DNA of 64,000 nt from Paraburkholderia unamae (GCF_003268775.1 NZ_QLSU01000043.1:1-64000), one strand, 5' to 3'. Positions 18,301-27,912 are shown, counted from the first letter of the stretch. The notes: generated from the sequence alone by a model not told the origin. A program made the numbers and translations.

Positions 18301-19434
18301 TCAGGCGAGGCTCAGGGCTTCATGGGGGCGCAGCAGGGCCGCGCCGCGCCAGTGGGGCGCGCCCGCGCGTTCGTACTGCGGCGGGTATTGAATCGCGTCG
18401 AGCGCATCGAGTCGTTCGGCGGCGTGCCACACCCAGCGCGGATCGTCCAGAAAAGCGCGGCCAATGGCGACGATATCGGCCTGGCCTTCAGCGATGATGG
18501 CTTCGGCCTGGTGCGGATCGACGATCATGCCGACGGTTCGCGTGACGATGCCGCTCGCGGCCTTCACGTGCTCGGCGAGCGGCACCTGGTAGCCCGGCGT
18601 GACCTTGATCGAGGCATGCGCCACGCCGCCCGATGTCACGCACACGTAGCTCACGCCGCGCGCCTTCAGGGCCGTGGCGAGCGTCGCCGCTTCTTCCACC
18701 GTGATGCCGCCCGGCAGCCAGTCCGAGCCGGTGATGCGAAAGCCGAGCGCAACGTGCTCGGGCAGCGCGGCGGCCACCGCGTCGGCGACTTCGAGCGCGA
18801 AGCGCATGCGGTTTTCGAGGCTGCCGCCGTATTCGTCGTCGCGCTGGTTCGCGAGCGGCGAGAGGAACTGATGCAGCAGGTAGCCGTGGGCGGCGTGGAT
18901 CTCGACGATGTCGAAGCCCAGGCGCGTGGCGCGTCGGGCCGATTCGACGAAGTGTTCGCGAACCCGGGCAATGTCGCTCGCCGTCATGGCGCGCGGGGTG
19001 TGCCAGTCGGCGGCGAACGGGATGGCGGAGGGCGCTTCGGTCGTCCACGGTTGCTCGTTCTCGCCAAGCGCGCCACGGCCTTCCCACGGCCGTTGCGCCG
19101 ACGCCTTGCGTCCCGCATGGCCAAGCTGGATGCCCCACCGCGCGCCTTGCGGCGCGACCGCGCGCGCCGATGCCATGACGCGCGCGAGCGCCGCTTCCGT
19201 TGCGTCGTCATAGAGTCCGAGGCAGCCGTGCGTGATGCGCGCGCGCGGCTCGATGGCGGTTGCCTCCAGCATGATCAGTCCCGCGTCCGAAATGCCGAGC
19301 TGCATGAGATTCATGAGGTGCCAGTCGTTTGCCTCGCCGTTCGTGGCGCTGTACTGGCACATGGGCGAAACGGCAATGCGGTTGGGCAGGCGAACCGGGC
19401 CGACATCGACGGGGGAGAAAAGCTTGCTGGACAT
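18301..19434 (-). CDS. NADH:flavin oxidoreductase (YqjM-type old yellow enzyme)
   Basis: A 377-aa FMN-binding TIM barrel. The YqjM-type sequence LPNRIAVSPMCQYSATNGEANDWH carries the active-site Cys. GIQLGHAGRKAS, then IVEIHAAHGYLLHQFLSPLANQRDDEYGGS and GRAFLDDPRW supply the substrate histidine pair and the phosphate loop. It reduces activated C=C bonds of enones, nitro compounds or unsaturated acids with NAD(P)H. It precedes the operator-controlled operon on the same strand, separated by about 140 bases. Confidence 0.93.
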   Translation of the reverse strand: MSSKLFSPVDVGPVRLPNRIAVSPMCQYSATNGEANDWHLMNLMQLGISDAGLIMLEATAIEPRARITHGCLGLYDDATEAALARVMASARAVAPQGARWGIQLGHAGRKASAQRPWEGRGALGENEQPWTTEAPSAIPFAADWHTPRAMTASDIARVREHFVESARRATRLGFDIVEIHAAHGYLLHQFLSPLANQRDDEYGGSLENRMRFALEVADAVAAALPEHVALGFRITGSDWLPGGITVEEAATLATALKARGVSYVCVTSGGVAHASIKVTPGYQVPLAEHVKAASGIVTRTVGMIVDPHQAEAIIAEGQADIVAIGRAFLDDPRWVWHAAERLDALDAIQYPPQYERAGAPHWRGAALLRPHEALSLA

Positions 19435-19570
19435 GACGATCCCTTTGCGTAGTGTGTGACGTGGTGGGATTCGCGCTTTCGCGAATCCCGTAACGAAACC
19501 TTACGCGGCGAGCGTCATGCTGAGAATCACGGCAAAGTGGAAAGCGACGTTGCGTCCAGCGCAATATGGG

Positions 19571-20587
19571 CTAGATGCCGCAACTGCTCGCGCTTTGATT
19601 CGCCGCCTCAGCCTTGCCGTAGCGCACCTGCATGTGCGCGGGCACGAACACGCCGTTTTTCGCGGCGGTCAGCTCCGCGAGGATCGATATCGCGATTTCG
19701 GGCGGCGTGCGGCTGCCGATATGCAGGCCGGCGGGGCCGCTCATGCGTGCGATCTGCTCGTCATCGAGATCGAACTCGCGCAGACGGATGCGTCGTGCGT
19801 CGTTGTTGCGCCGCGAGCCCAGCGCGCCGATATAGAACGCGGGCGTTCTGAGCGCCTCCATCAGCGCGAGGTCGTCGAGCTTGGGATCGTGTGTGAGCGC
19901 AACGACCGCGCTGCGTTCATCCAGGCGCATGGCCGTCACCACGTCGTCGGGCATGTCGCGCACGAGCTTCACTTCGGGCACTTCCCATGTATCGGCGTAT
20001 TCTTCGCGCGGGTCGCATACGGTCACGTGGTAGTCGAGTCCCACGGCCATGCGCGCGAAATATTGCGAGAGCTGGCCGCCGCCGATGACCAGCAGGCGGT
20101 AGCGCGGGCCGAGCACCGTGTGCAGGCGCTCGCCGTCGAAGCGCAGCCCTTCGGTCGCGAACGCGGGGCCCATGCGCACGGCCCCCGTGGCGAGGTCGAG
20201 CGTGCGGGTCACGAGCCGCCCGGCCTGCAACGCATCGAGGAGCTGCGGCATCTGGCTCGCAACGCCCAGGGTTTCGAGCACGAGTTCGAGGGTGCCGCCG
20301 CACGGCAGGCCGAAACGATGGGCTTCGTCGGCGCTGATGCCGTAGCGCAGCACGCGCGGCGGGCCCGCGTCGATTCCCGAGGCGCGCACCTGCGCGATCA
20401 GATCGTCTTCGATACAACCGCCCGAGACGGAACCGGCCGCGAGCCCGTCGTCGCGGATCGCCAGCATCGAGCCCGGCGCGCGCGGCGACGAGCCCCACGT
20501 CTTGACGACCGTCACGAGCAACACCTTGCGATGCTCGCCAAGCCACCGGGCCGCCGTTCTGACGACCTCCATGTTCACGCTGTCCAT
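19571..20587 (-). CDS. xdhC: XdhC-family molybdenum cofactor maturation protein
   Basis: A 338-aa protein. The N-terminal XdhC/CoxI domain contains VTVVKTWGSSPRAPGSMLAI and SVSGGCIEDDL. The C-terminal Rossmann domain has LLVIGGGQLSQYFARMA, CDPREEYAD and the terminal HIGSRTPPEIAISILAEL. XdhC proteins bind the Mo cofactor and add the terminal sulfido ligand before insertion into xanthine-dehydrogenase-type enzymes. Its likely client is the Mo-hydroxylase encoded at 22553-26624 on the same strand, even though two regulator genes lie between. Confidence 0.9.
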   Translation of the reverse strand: MDSVNMEVVRTAARWLGEHRKVLLVTVVKTWGSSPRAPGSMLAIRDDGLAAGSVSGGCIEDDLIAQVRASGIDAGPPRVLRYGISADEAHRFGLPCGGTLELVLETLGVASQMPQLLDALQAGRLVTRTLDLATGAVRMGPAFATEGLRFDGERLHTVLGPRYRLLVIGGGQLSQYFARMAVGLDYHVTVCDPREEYADTWEVPEVKLVRDMPDDVVTAMRLDERSAVVALTHDPKLDDLALMEALRTPAFYIGALGSRRNNDARRIRLREFDLDDEQIARMSGPAGLHIGSRTPPEIAISILAELTAAKNGVFVPAHMQVRYGKAEAANQSASSCGI

Positions 20588-20807
20588 ACGATCCCGCCGG
20601 GTAATGAGTGCGCGCTTCGCGCGCGGGGCGCGCGCGAAATCGCGGGTTGTTTGCGAAGTGGAACGTGTAGCTTAGGGAGGGCGCGGCGAGGCGGGAATCT
20701 GCGGCGAGCGCAATCCCGCGTTGCGGATTGCGCAACATGTGCAACATGCGCGACGTTCGCGTCAGCGCGCTCGTCCCCCGCAAGAAGCGCGAGGACGAGC
20801 GAGCGCG

Positions 20808-21527
20808 TCAGGACGCCGCTTTCGCCTGTTTTGCGCGGGGCGCTTTGGCCGCGGGCGCGGGCCGCAGATGCTTGAGCGCCGCCGGAACGCCGTTGAGGAA
20901 GGCGTCGATCTGCAAGGCGATCTGGGCTTCGAGGTCGTCGGGAACCGGCAGCCCGTAAATCCATTTGCGCACGCCGATATAGAAAATGCTGGCGTGCAGG
21001 CTCCAGATCAGTTCGAGATCGGCCGCGCGTTGCTGCGCATTGTTCGCGGGTTCGACGTCGTACGCCTCGCGAATCTCGTTCATCACGGGAACGAACACAC
21101 GCTCGCGCAGGCGCGCGAGGTATTTCGAGTTGATGCCTTCCTTGGTCAGCCCCGCGAAGATGAAAATGCGGATCCACTCGCGGCGCAGGATGATGCGGGA
21201 ATAGCCGTGATAAAACGTGACCATGCGTTCCTGAATGGGAATCGTGCGGTCGAGAATCAGCTTTTCCCACGACGAGTCCCACTGGTAGACCTCGTCGTAC
21301 ACGCGGTCGATGAGCGCTTCCTTGCTGGGGAAATAGCGGTAGAGCAGGGGTTGCGTGACCCCGATCTGGCGCGCCAGCTCGCGCGTGCTGCCCGAAAAGC
21401 CGTGCGTGGCGAAGTGGTCGATGGCCTTGAGCAGGATCTGCCGCTCGCGCACTTCGGGTGCGAGGCGGCGCGCCGTGGCGGGTTGCGCCTGCGGCGTCGC
21501 GGCTTCCTCCGTTTTCTTTCGCGGCAT
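20808..21527 (-). CDS. TetR-family transcriptional regulator
   Basis: A 239-aa regulator with an N-terminal TetR helix-turn-helix (about residues 22-70: RQILLKAIDHFATHGFSGST, IGVTQPLLYRYFPSKEALIDRVY). The C-terminal ligand domain is unremarkable, and the tail is Ala/Lys-rich (LRPAPAAKAPRAKQAKAAS). The start has an acidic/basic leader MPRKKTEEAATPQ. Because it lies amid the Mo-hydroxylase and XdhC genes it may control part of this block. Confidence 0.9.
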   Translation of the reverse strand: MPRKKTEEAATPQAQPATARRLAPEVRERQILLKAIDHFATHGFSGSTRELARQIGVTQPLLYRYFPSKEALIDRVYDEVYQWDSSWEKLILDRTIPIQERMVTFYHGYSRIILRREWIRIFIFAGLTKEGINSKYLARLRERVFVPVMNEIREAYDVEPANNAQQRAADLELIWSLHASIFYIGVRKWIYGLPVPDDLEAQIALQIDAFLNGVPAALKHLRPAPAAKAPRAKQAKAAS

Positions 21528-21625
21528 GCTGGATCACCACTGGTTGCGTCGTGGGGATCATACAAAGATTGCCCGCCGATGGCTAGCGGGCGCCATGCCG
21601 CGCCCGCCCGTTCCCGCGAGCGCGC

Positions 21626-22546
21626 TCATGAAAGACGCTGCCCCTGCAAGGCCGGAATGTCCGCATAGAGCGCCGAGAGCCATTCGATGAACACTTTCAG
21701 CTTCGGCGGCATGTGGCGATTGGGCGGATACACCACGGAAACCGGCCGTGGCGGCGTGTTGCACTCGGGCAGCACCTCCCGCAACTGGCCCGCGCGAATG
21801 GCGGGTTCCACGAGGTAGAGCGACGTTTTGACGAGGCCGAGACCGGCGAGCGCGCATTCGACCTGCGCGTCGGCGTCGCTCACCGCGATCGCCCCGCGCA
21901 TGGGCACCGTGCGCCGCTCGCCGTCCACCATGTACTCCCAGGGGCGCGGGCGTCCGGTGTCCGCCGACACGTAGGCAACGGCGCTGTGATGCGTGAGGTC
22001 GTCCACGCTCTCGGGCGTGCCGTGCCGCTCCAGGTAGGCGGGCGTCGCGCAGGTGCAGGTGGACATGCTGCCGATGCGCCTCGCCACCATGGCGGAGTCC
22101 GGCAATTCGCCCACCCGCACGACGCAATCCACGCCTTCGCCCACGAGGTCCACCTGGCGGTCGGTGACCGCGAGGTCGATCGAGATGTCGGCAAAGCGCT
22201 CGACGAACTCGGGCAGCGCCGGAATCACGATGCGCTTGGCCATGGCCGTCGGCATGTTGACGCGCAGCTTGCCCTTGGGCGCGACGCGCGCGCGCGACAG
22301 CGAGGCCTCCATGTCGTCGATCTCGCCGAGGACCGCCACGCAGCGCTGATAGTAGGTGCTGCCGTCTTCCGTGGGCGACACGCGGCGCGTGGTGCGGTTG
22401 AGCAGCTTGCAGCGCAGGTGCTGCTCCAGTTGCCGCAGGAGCGCGGAGACGCGCGGCGTGGTCAGCCCCGTGAGTTCGGCGGCGCGGGTGAAGCTGCCGG
22501 TTTCGACAATGCGTGCGAACACGCGCATCGACAGTAGCGTATCCAT
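21626..22546 (-). CDS. LysR-family transcriptional regulator
   Basis: A 306-aa regulator beginning MDTLLSMRVFARIVETGSFT, with helix-turn-helix AAELTGLTTPRVSALLRQLE and RRVSPTEDGSTYYQ. I prefer the ATG at 22546 because GAGGTG lies nine bases upstream; the ATG two codons earlier is too close to that site. It is almost contiguous with the stop of the Mo-hydroxylase large subunit, so it may be cotranscribed with the enzyme genes. Confidence 0.92.
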   Translation of the reverse strand: MDTLLSMRVFARIVETGSFTRAAELTGLTTPRVSALLRQLEQHLRCKLLNRTTRRVSPTEDGSTYYQRCVAVLGEIDDMEASLSRARVAPKGKLRVNMPTAMAKRIVIPALPEFVERFADISIDLAVTDRQVDLVGEGVDCVVRVGELPDSAMVARRIGSMSTCTCATPAYLERHGTPESVDDLTHHSAVAYVSADTGRPRPWEYMVDGERRTVPMRGAIAVSDADAQVECALAGLGLVKTSLYLVEPAIRAGQLREVLPECNTPPRPVSVVYPPNRHMPPKLKVFIEWLSALYADIPALQGQRLS

Positions 22547-22552
22547 GGCCAT

Positions 22553-24817
22553 TTACACCTCGATGAGCTTGCGCAGCGCGTCACCGGCCAGCGGCATGTC
22601 GCGAACGCGCTTGCCGCTCGCGTCGAACAGCGCGTTGCCGAGTGCGCCGGCGGTCGGTCCCATGGCCGCTTCGGCCGCGCCGAGGAAGGGAGCGCCGGGG
22701 CGGTCGATCAAGTGCACGTTGATCTGTTTGGGCACCGACGAGTAGCGCAGGATGGGGTACGTGCCCCAGTCGAAGCTGCGGATACGCTGCGTGTCGAATT
22801 GCAGGGACTCGTGCAGCGTCCAGCTCGCGGACTGGATGATGCCGCCCTCGATCTGGTTGCGGATGCCGTCGGGATTGACGATCTGCCCGCAATCGACCGC
22901 CGCTTCCGCGTGCTCGAGCGTCACCTGGCCCGTTTCCGGCTCGATCGAGACTTCGACGGCCACGGCCACGTACCCCATGAGGTTCTTGTACTTGGCGAAA
23001 CCGAAGCCCACGCCATGATTGCGGGCGCGCGGCGCGCGCGGCCAGCCGAACTGTTTCGCGGCGAGCTTGATGACATCCTTCGCGCGCTCGTCGTCGAGAT
23101 GGCGCAAGCGGAACTCGACGGGATCGACGCCGGCCAGATGGGCGAGGTCGTCCATCGTGCTTTCGATGGAAAACACGTTCATGTGCGCGCCGAGCGAACG
23201 CATGGCCGAGGTTTGCAGCGGCATGGTCGGCGAGAAGTTGTTCATCACGTAGATGTTCGGCAACACGTAGAGCGGAATGCCGTTGCGGTCGCCGCCGCCT
23301 TCGGGTTGCAGCATCGGCGTGGAAGGCGCGGAGACGAATGGCTTTTCCAGCATGCGCGCGGGCAACAGCCGCCCCGCGTTGACGATGCGCTCGTTGTGCG
23401 AGCTGCTCCACAGCGCGTAGTTCCAGTCGACGATGCGGCCGTTCGCGTCGATGGCGGCTTTCACCTCCGTCACCATGGCGGGTGTGTAGTGGTCCCAGGT
23501 ATGTTCCTGCTCGCGCATCCATTGCACGCGAACCGGATGGCCCGGCATGGCGGCCGCGATCAGCGCCGCATGGGCGGCCACGTCGTCGGCCCCGTTGTGC
23601 CCGTAGCAGCCCGAGCCTTCCACGTGTGCGCAGCGCACCTGCTCCTTGGGCAGCGAGAGCATTTCGGCGAGCGCGTCGCGCAGCGGATACACGCCTTGCG
23701 AATGCGTCCAGACGGTCATCTGCGTGCCGTCGAACAGGGCGACCGAGCACGACGGACCAATCGAGCCGTGCATCATGTAGCGCTTCGTGAACTGCGCGCT
23801 GAGCGTCTTGACGGCGGGCGCCATGGGCGCGTGGTGATCCGCGATCTTGATGGGATCCGTCGCGATGACTTTCAGGTCGCGATGCACCGTGTGCGGATCG
23901 GGCAGCGCGCGGCCATTCGTCCAGGTGCTTCCTGCCGAGAGCACGCGTTGCGCCTTGACCGCTTGCCATTCGCCTTTCGCCACGACGGCCAGCATGCTGC
24001 CGTTGCGCACGATCTTGACCACGCCGGGCATCTTCATGACCGTGGCCTCGTCGTACGCCGTGAGGTGCGCGTCGTAGACCGGCGGCATCACCACGCGCGC
24101 GTGCAGCATGCCGGGTAGCGCCATGTCCTGAACGTAGCTCACGCCCCCGGTGACTTTCGAGGGGATATCCACGCGCGGCAGTGAGGTGCCGATCACGCGA
24201 AACGTTTTCGGGTCCTTGAGCGGCGAGGTGGGCGTGGCGCTGCGATGGAGGTCGACGAGCCCGACGGCCTCGCCATAGCTCATCATGCGGCCGTCGCGCG
24301 CGCGGATCACGGCGTTGTTCGCGACGAGCATCGCGCCGTCCACGTTGAAGTGCTTCGCGGCGGCGTCCACAAGAAGGCCGCGCACCTGGGCGGCGGCGTT
24401 GAGCAGCGCCGTGCCGCTGTCGGCGATGGTGTGGCTGCCCGCGGTCAGGCCTTCGTCGGGCGACGCGCCGGTGTCGGCGGTCAGGAAGGTGATGAGCGCG
24501 GGCGCCATATTCAGCTCCTCCGCCGCGACCTGGAGCAGGGCCGTGCGCACGCCCGTGCCGAGTTCGACCTTGCCCGTGAATACGGTGACCTTGCCTTCGG
24601 GCGTGATCTTGATCCACGCGTCGAGCATCGGGTTGGTCTTGAGGCTGCCCGCGAGCGCCTGGGTCTCCTTCGAGACATGCACCGCCGCGCCTTCGTCGGC
24701 GATCACTTCCTGGGCGAACGCCTTGGCGCCGGGCGCCATGCTGAAGGCGACGAACAGCGCGCCCGAAATCATGAAGTGGCGGCGGCCTTCGTCGACGAAA
24801 TCGTCCTGGTGGCTCAT
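22553..24817 (-). CDS. Molybdopterin-binding hydroxylase large subunit (IorB/aldehyde oxidase type)
   Basis: A 754-aa protein starting at the ATG at 24817, which overlaps the 2Fe-2S gene stop as ATGA. The N-terminal GRRHFMISGALFVAFSMAP followed by AKAFA looks like a twin-arginine signal, so the complex is probably periplasmic. The Mo-binding domains show VFTGKVELGTGVRTALLQVAA, SVALFDGTQMTVWTHSQGVYPLR, and near the end AAVDCGQIVNPDGIRNQIEGG, as in isoquinoline 1-oxidoreductase and nicotinate dehydrogenase beta subunits. It hydroxylates an aldehyde or N-heterocycle using water as oxygen source. Confidence 0.9.
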   Translation of the reverse strand: MSHQDDFVDEGRRHFMISGALFVAFSMAPGAKAFAQEVIADEGAAVHVSKETQALAGSLKTNPMLDAWIKITPEGKVTVFTGKVELGTGVRTALLQVAAEELNMAPALITFLTADTGASPDEGLTAGSHTIADSGTALLNAAAQVRGLLVDAAAKHFNVDGAMLVANNAVIRARDGRMMSYGEAVGLVDLHRSATPTSPLKDPKTFRVIGTSLPRVDIPSKVTGGVSYVQDMALPGMLHARVVMPPVYDAHLTAYDEATVMKMPGVVKIVRNGSMLAVVAKGEWQAVKAQRVLSAGSTWTNGRALPDPHTVHRDLKVIATDPIKIADHHAPMAPAVKTLSAQFTKRYMMHGSIGPSCSVALFDGTQMTVWTHSQGVYPLRDALAEMLSLPKEQVRCAHVEGSGCYGHNGADDVAAHAALIAAAMPGHPVRVQWMREQEHTWDHYTPAMVTEVKAAIDANGRIVDWNYALWSSSHNERIVNAGRLLPARMLEKPFVSAPSTPMLQPEGGGDRNGIPLYVLPNIYVMNNFSPTMPLQTSAMRSLGAHMNVFSIESTMDDLAHLAGVDPVEFRLRHLDDERAKDVIKLAAKQFGWPRAPRARNHGVGFGFAKYKNLMGYVAVAVEVSIEPETGQVTLEHAEAAVDCGQIVNPDGIRNQIEGGIIQSASWTLHESLQFDTQRIRSFDWGTYPILRYSSVPKQINVHLIDRPGAPFLGAAEAAMGPTAGALGNALFDASGKRVRDMPLAGDALRKLIEV

Positions 24818-25335
24818 CGTTGCGCCTTCGTTTCGGTGTGGGGTTGAGCGACGGATTGCGCAACGGATCGAACCACGGGCTGGGGCATGCCCGCGACCTC
24901 GCGCACGGCGGCGAGAATACGCATGTGCGTGCCGCAGCGGCAGAGGTTCGGCTCCATGTGATCGCGCAGTTCCTGCTCGCTCGGATGCGGGTTCTTGTCG
25001 AGCAGCGCCTGGGCGCGCATGATCATGCCCGCGATGCAGTAGCCGCATTGCGCCGCCTGGTGCTTGATGAATGCGTTCTGCAAGGCGCCGGGATGCGCTG
25101 CGCTGCCGAGTCCTTCGAGCGTGCGTACGGGGCGTGCGCCAATCGCGCTCACCGGTACGAGGCAGGAAAACGTGGCCTCGCCATCGACGATCACCGTGCA
25201 CGCGCCGCATTGACCGAGGCCGCAGCCGAACTTCGCGCCATGCAGCTTGAGATCATTTCGCAGTGCATACAACAGCGGCGTGGACGGGTCGATATCGAGC
25301 GTGTGCGGGGCGCCGTTGACATTCAGGGTAATCAT
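24814..25335 (-). CDS. 2Fe-2S subunit of the Mo-hydroxylase (IorA type)
   Basis: A 173-aa iron-sulfur subunit. Cysteines at about 38, 43, 46 and 58 (GCGLGQCGACTVIV and FSC) bind the plant-ferredoxin-like cluster. Cysteines at about 97, 100, 132 and 134 (CGYCIAGMIM and LCRCGTHMRIL) bind the second cluster. Start and stop overlap both neighbours by four bases (ATGA), giving strict translational coupling. It passes electrons from the Mo centre to the c-type cytochrome. The Ala/Gln/Arg-rich tail after residue 150 is unremarkable. Confidence 0.93.
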   Translation of the reverse strand: MITLNVNGAPHTLDIDPSTPLLYALRNDLKLHGAKFGCGLGQCGACTVIVDGEATFSCLVPVSAIGARPVRTLEGLGSAAHPGALQNAFIKHQAAQCGYCIAGMIMRAQALLDKNPHPSEQELRDHMEPNLCRCGTHMRILAAVREVAGMPQPVVRSVAQSVAQPHTETKAQR

Positions 25336-26624
25336 CGCGCACTGTCCTCCTTTCTGAGCTTGGCGACAAGCGGGGTGGCGTCGGGCCACGCGGGTTTCGC
25401 GGACCACGTTGCGCGCACATAAGCGAGAAGATCGGCGACTTGCCGGTCGTCGTATACGCCGCTGAATGCGGGCATGTAGTTCATGGCGTCCTCGCCGTGC
25501 CAGTTGATGCCGTTCAGGATCATCTGGATCGCGTTGCGCGGCGTGTCGGCGTTGATGGCCGTGCTGAAGGCAAGCGTGGGGCGTTCGCCGATTGTCTGCA
25601 TGGGCGAGCCGTTGCCGTGGCACTGCGCGCAGGATGCGTTGAACAGCACCGCGCCACGTTGCTCGGCCGGTGTCGTCTCATGCGCGGCGCTCATCGCCGT
25701 GGCGGCCGTTGGCGTCGTATGCGCCGCCTCGCCCTTTTGAAGCGACAGGAGGTACGTGGCGATCGCCTCGACGTCCGACTGCGGCACGGTTGCGAGGTCG
25801 CGCGTGACGGGCAGCATCGGGCCCGCGGCCGCGCCATGCTCGGAAGCGCGGCCCGTGCGCAGATAGGTGACGAGTTGCTCGCGCGTCCACGGCTTCGATG
25901 CGGCGTAGAGGGCGTTGAGCGGCGGCGCTTCCCAGCCGTCCACAATGCCGCCGTCGAACGCCTGCCCCGACTTTTCGCCGCCAATGGCGTTGAGCGGCGA
26001 GTGACACGACGCGCAGTGGCCGAGCCCGTCCACCAGCAGCTTGCCGCGATTCCATTGCGCGTCTTGCGCGGGGTCCGGCGGGAGCGGGCCGGGGCGCAGG
26101 AACAGCACGTTCCAGAAGGCCACGAGCGGGCGGAAGTTCAGCGGAAAGACGAGCGCGTTCGCGGGCGCGGTGGCCTGCACCGGCTCGCGGCTCATCAGGT
26201 AGGCATAGGCCGCTGAAACGTCATGTTGGGACATGTGCGTGAAGTGCACGTACGGAAAGGCGGGATAGAGCTGATGCCCGTCGCGCGCGATGCCGCGGCG
26301 CAACGCGCGGGCGAACGCCGCCTCCGACCAGTTGCCGATGCCCGTTTGCGGGTCCGGCGTGATGTTCGTGGCATAGATCGTGCCGAACGGCGTAGCGAGC
26401 GGCAGACCGCCCGCGAACGGCTTGCCGTTCTTCGCGGTATGACACACCACGCAGTCGCCCAGGGCGACCACGCGCGCGCCTTCCTGCTTGAGCTGGGCGT
26501 CGAAGCTGTCGGGGGACGGGGGCGTGACGGGCGCGATGGCCGGCTCGTACATGATGGCGCCCGCCACCGCCAGCCCCACGACCGCGAGCGCGCCAACGGC
26601 CAGCGCAATGCGTTTGCGATTCAT
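25332..26624 (-). CDS. Triheme cytochrome c subunit of the Mo-hydroxylase
   Basis: A 430-aa periplasmic c-type cytochrome. An N-terminal membrane/signal segment (LAVGALAVVGLAVAGAIMY) is followed by three heme sites CVVCH, CASCH and CAQCH, each in a class I-like domain of roughly 100-140 residues. Such triheme proteins act as electron acceptors for membrane-linked alcohol and aldehyde dehydrogenases and for nicotinate-type hydroxylases. GAGGAG precedes the ATG. It is the first gene of the three-subunit enzyme and follows the alkene reductase by about 55 bases. Confidence 0.92.
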   Translation of the reverse strand: MNRKRIALAVGALAVVGLAVAGAIMYEPAIAPVTPPSPDSFDAQLKQEGARVVALGDCVVCHTAKNGKPFAGGLPLATPFGTIYATNITPDPQTGIGNWSEAAFARALRRGIARDGHQLYPAFPYVHFTHMSQHDVSAAYAYLMSREPVQATAPANALVFPLNFRPLVAFWNVLFLRPGPLPPDPAQDAQWNRGKLLVDGLGHCASCHSPLNAIGGEKSGQAFDGGIVDGWEAPPLNALYAASKPWTREQLVTYLRTGRASEHGAAAGPMLPVTRDLATVPQSDVEAIATYLLSLQKGEAAHTTPTAATAMSAAHETTPAEQRGAVLFNASCAQCHGNGSPMQTIGERPTLAFSTAINADTPRNAIQMILNGINWHGEDAMNYMPAFSGVYDDRQVADLLAYVRATWSAKPAWPDATPLVAKLRKEDSAR

Positions 26625-26678
26625 GCTATCTCCTCGTTTCCTCGTTTCCTTGTTTAAGGGCGCCTTTGCGGTAAAGCG

Positions 26679-27815
26679 TCACGAGGAGAGGGCGTCGGCC
26701 GGGACCGGTTCGCCGGAGGGGGCGCCATGCGGCGGGTAATCGACGTAGCCGACGTTGTCGCCGCCATACCAGCCCACCGGGCGCGGCGCGGCCAGCTCGA
26801 TGTTCCCGGCGATGCGCTCGACGAGGTCCGGGTTCGCGATATACGCGCGGCCGAACGCGACGAGATCGGCGTCGCCCGTGGCGATCAGGCGATCGGCCGC
26901 CGAAGGCGTAATGGAGCCGTTGAGCATCAGCGTGCCGTTGAACGCGGGGCGCAGGGTCTCGATCATGCGGGGCAAGTCGGGCTGGCCGCTCCAGCCGTTC
27001 GTGTCGGCGGCGTGCAGATACGCGATGCCCGCTTCGTCGAGCATACGCGCGACGTACGCGTAAGTGCCATCGGGATCGGCATCGCGCACGTTGTTGTAGC
27101 CCGCATACGGCGAGACGCGCACGCCCACCTTCGCGAGCGGCATGACTTCGCCCACGGCCTTGATGACTTCGGCGAGAAAGCGCGCGCGGTTGGCAAGCGA
27201 GCCGCCGAACTGGTCGTCGCGCGTATTCGTCGTCGACGAGAGGAACTGATGCAGCAGATAGCCGTTGGCGGCGTGAATTTCAATGCCGTCGAAACCGGCG
27301 GCGAGTGCATTGACGGCGGCGCGCCGGTACTCGGCGATAGCCTGGATGACTTCGTCGGTCGTCATGGCGCGCGACGGCGTGGCGTGGATTTTCGTGTAGT
27401 AGCCGTTTTGCAGTTGGCCCCACACCTGGAGTTGTTCCAGGTCGTCGTTCAGGCCCGAGGGCGAGAGCGGCTGATTGCCGTCGAGCAGCGCCATCGAACT
27501 CACGCGGCCGCTGTGCCAGAGTTGCGCGAAGAGGCGCCCGTGCCTGGCGTGCACCGCTTCGGTCACGGGCTTCCAGGCCTGCACCTGGGCGTCGGTCACG
27601 AGGCCCGGCGCGAGTTCGAACGCGGCGGAGTGCGGGCTGACGTTCGTGGCCTCGCTGATCAAGAGGCCCGCTGACGCGCGCTGCGCGTAGTACTGCGCCA
27701 TCAGCGCGGTGGCTTCGCCGTGATGCGGCGCGCGGGCGCGCGTCATGGGCGCCATTGCGATCCGGTTGGGCAGCGCGAGGCCGGACAGGTCGTAAGGAGT
27801 AAGCAAGGAAGACAT
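26679..27815 (-). CDS. Alkene reductase (old yellow enzyme, NemA/XenB-like)
   Basis: A 378-aa FMN enzyme starting at the ATG at 27815 with AGGAAA upstream. Motifs are LPNRIAMAPMTRARAPHHGE, FAQLWHSGRVS, and FDGIEIHAANGYLLHQFLSS with the substrate-binding histidine/asparagine pair, followed by FGRAYIANPDLVERI. This is the classical N-ethylmaleimide reductase type, distinct from the YqjM-type enzyme at 18301-19434. It reduces nitro-aromatics, enones or nitrate esters. It heads the same transcription unit as the Mo-hydroxylase. Confidence 0.93.
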   Translation of the reverse strand: MSSLLTPYDLSGLALPNRIAMAPMTRARAPHHGEATALMAQYYAQRASAGLLISEATNVSPHSAAFELAPGLVTDAQVQAWKPVTEAVHARHGRLFAQLWHSGRVSSMALLDGNQPLSPSGLNDDLEQLQVWGQLQNGYYTKIHATPSRAMTTDEVIQAIAEYRRAAVNALAAGFDGIEIHAANGYLLHQFLSSTTNTRDDQFGGSLANRARFLAEVIKAVGEVMPLAKVGVRVSPYAGYNNVRDADPDGTYAYVARMLDEAGIAYLHAADTNGWSGQPDLPRMIETLRPAFNGTLMLNGSITPSAADRLIATGDADLVAFGRAYIANPDLVERIAGNIELAAPRPVGWYGGDNVGYVDYPPHGAPSGEPVPADALSS

Positions 27816-27912
27816 GGCGAGTTTCCTGTGGGGCACGTTCTTGGAGTTGAACTATGGGTACAAACTTCGGGTACAAATTTCGGATACAAACTTCGGGTTC
27901 TGACTGCGGCTT

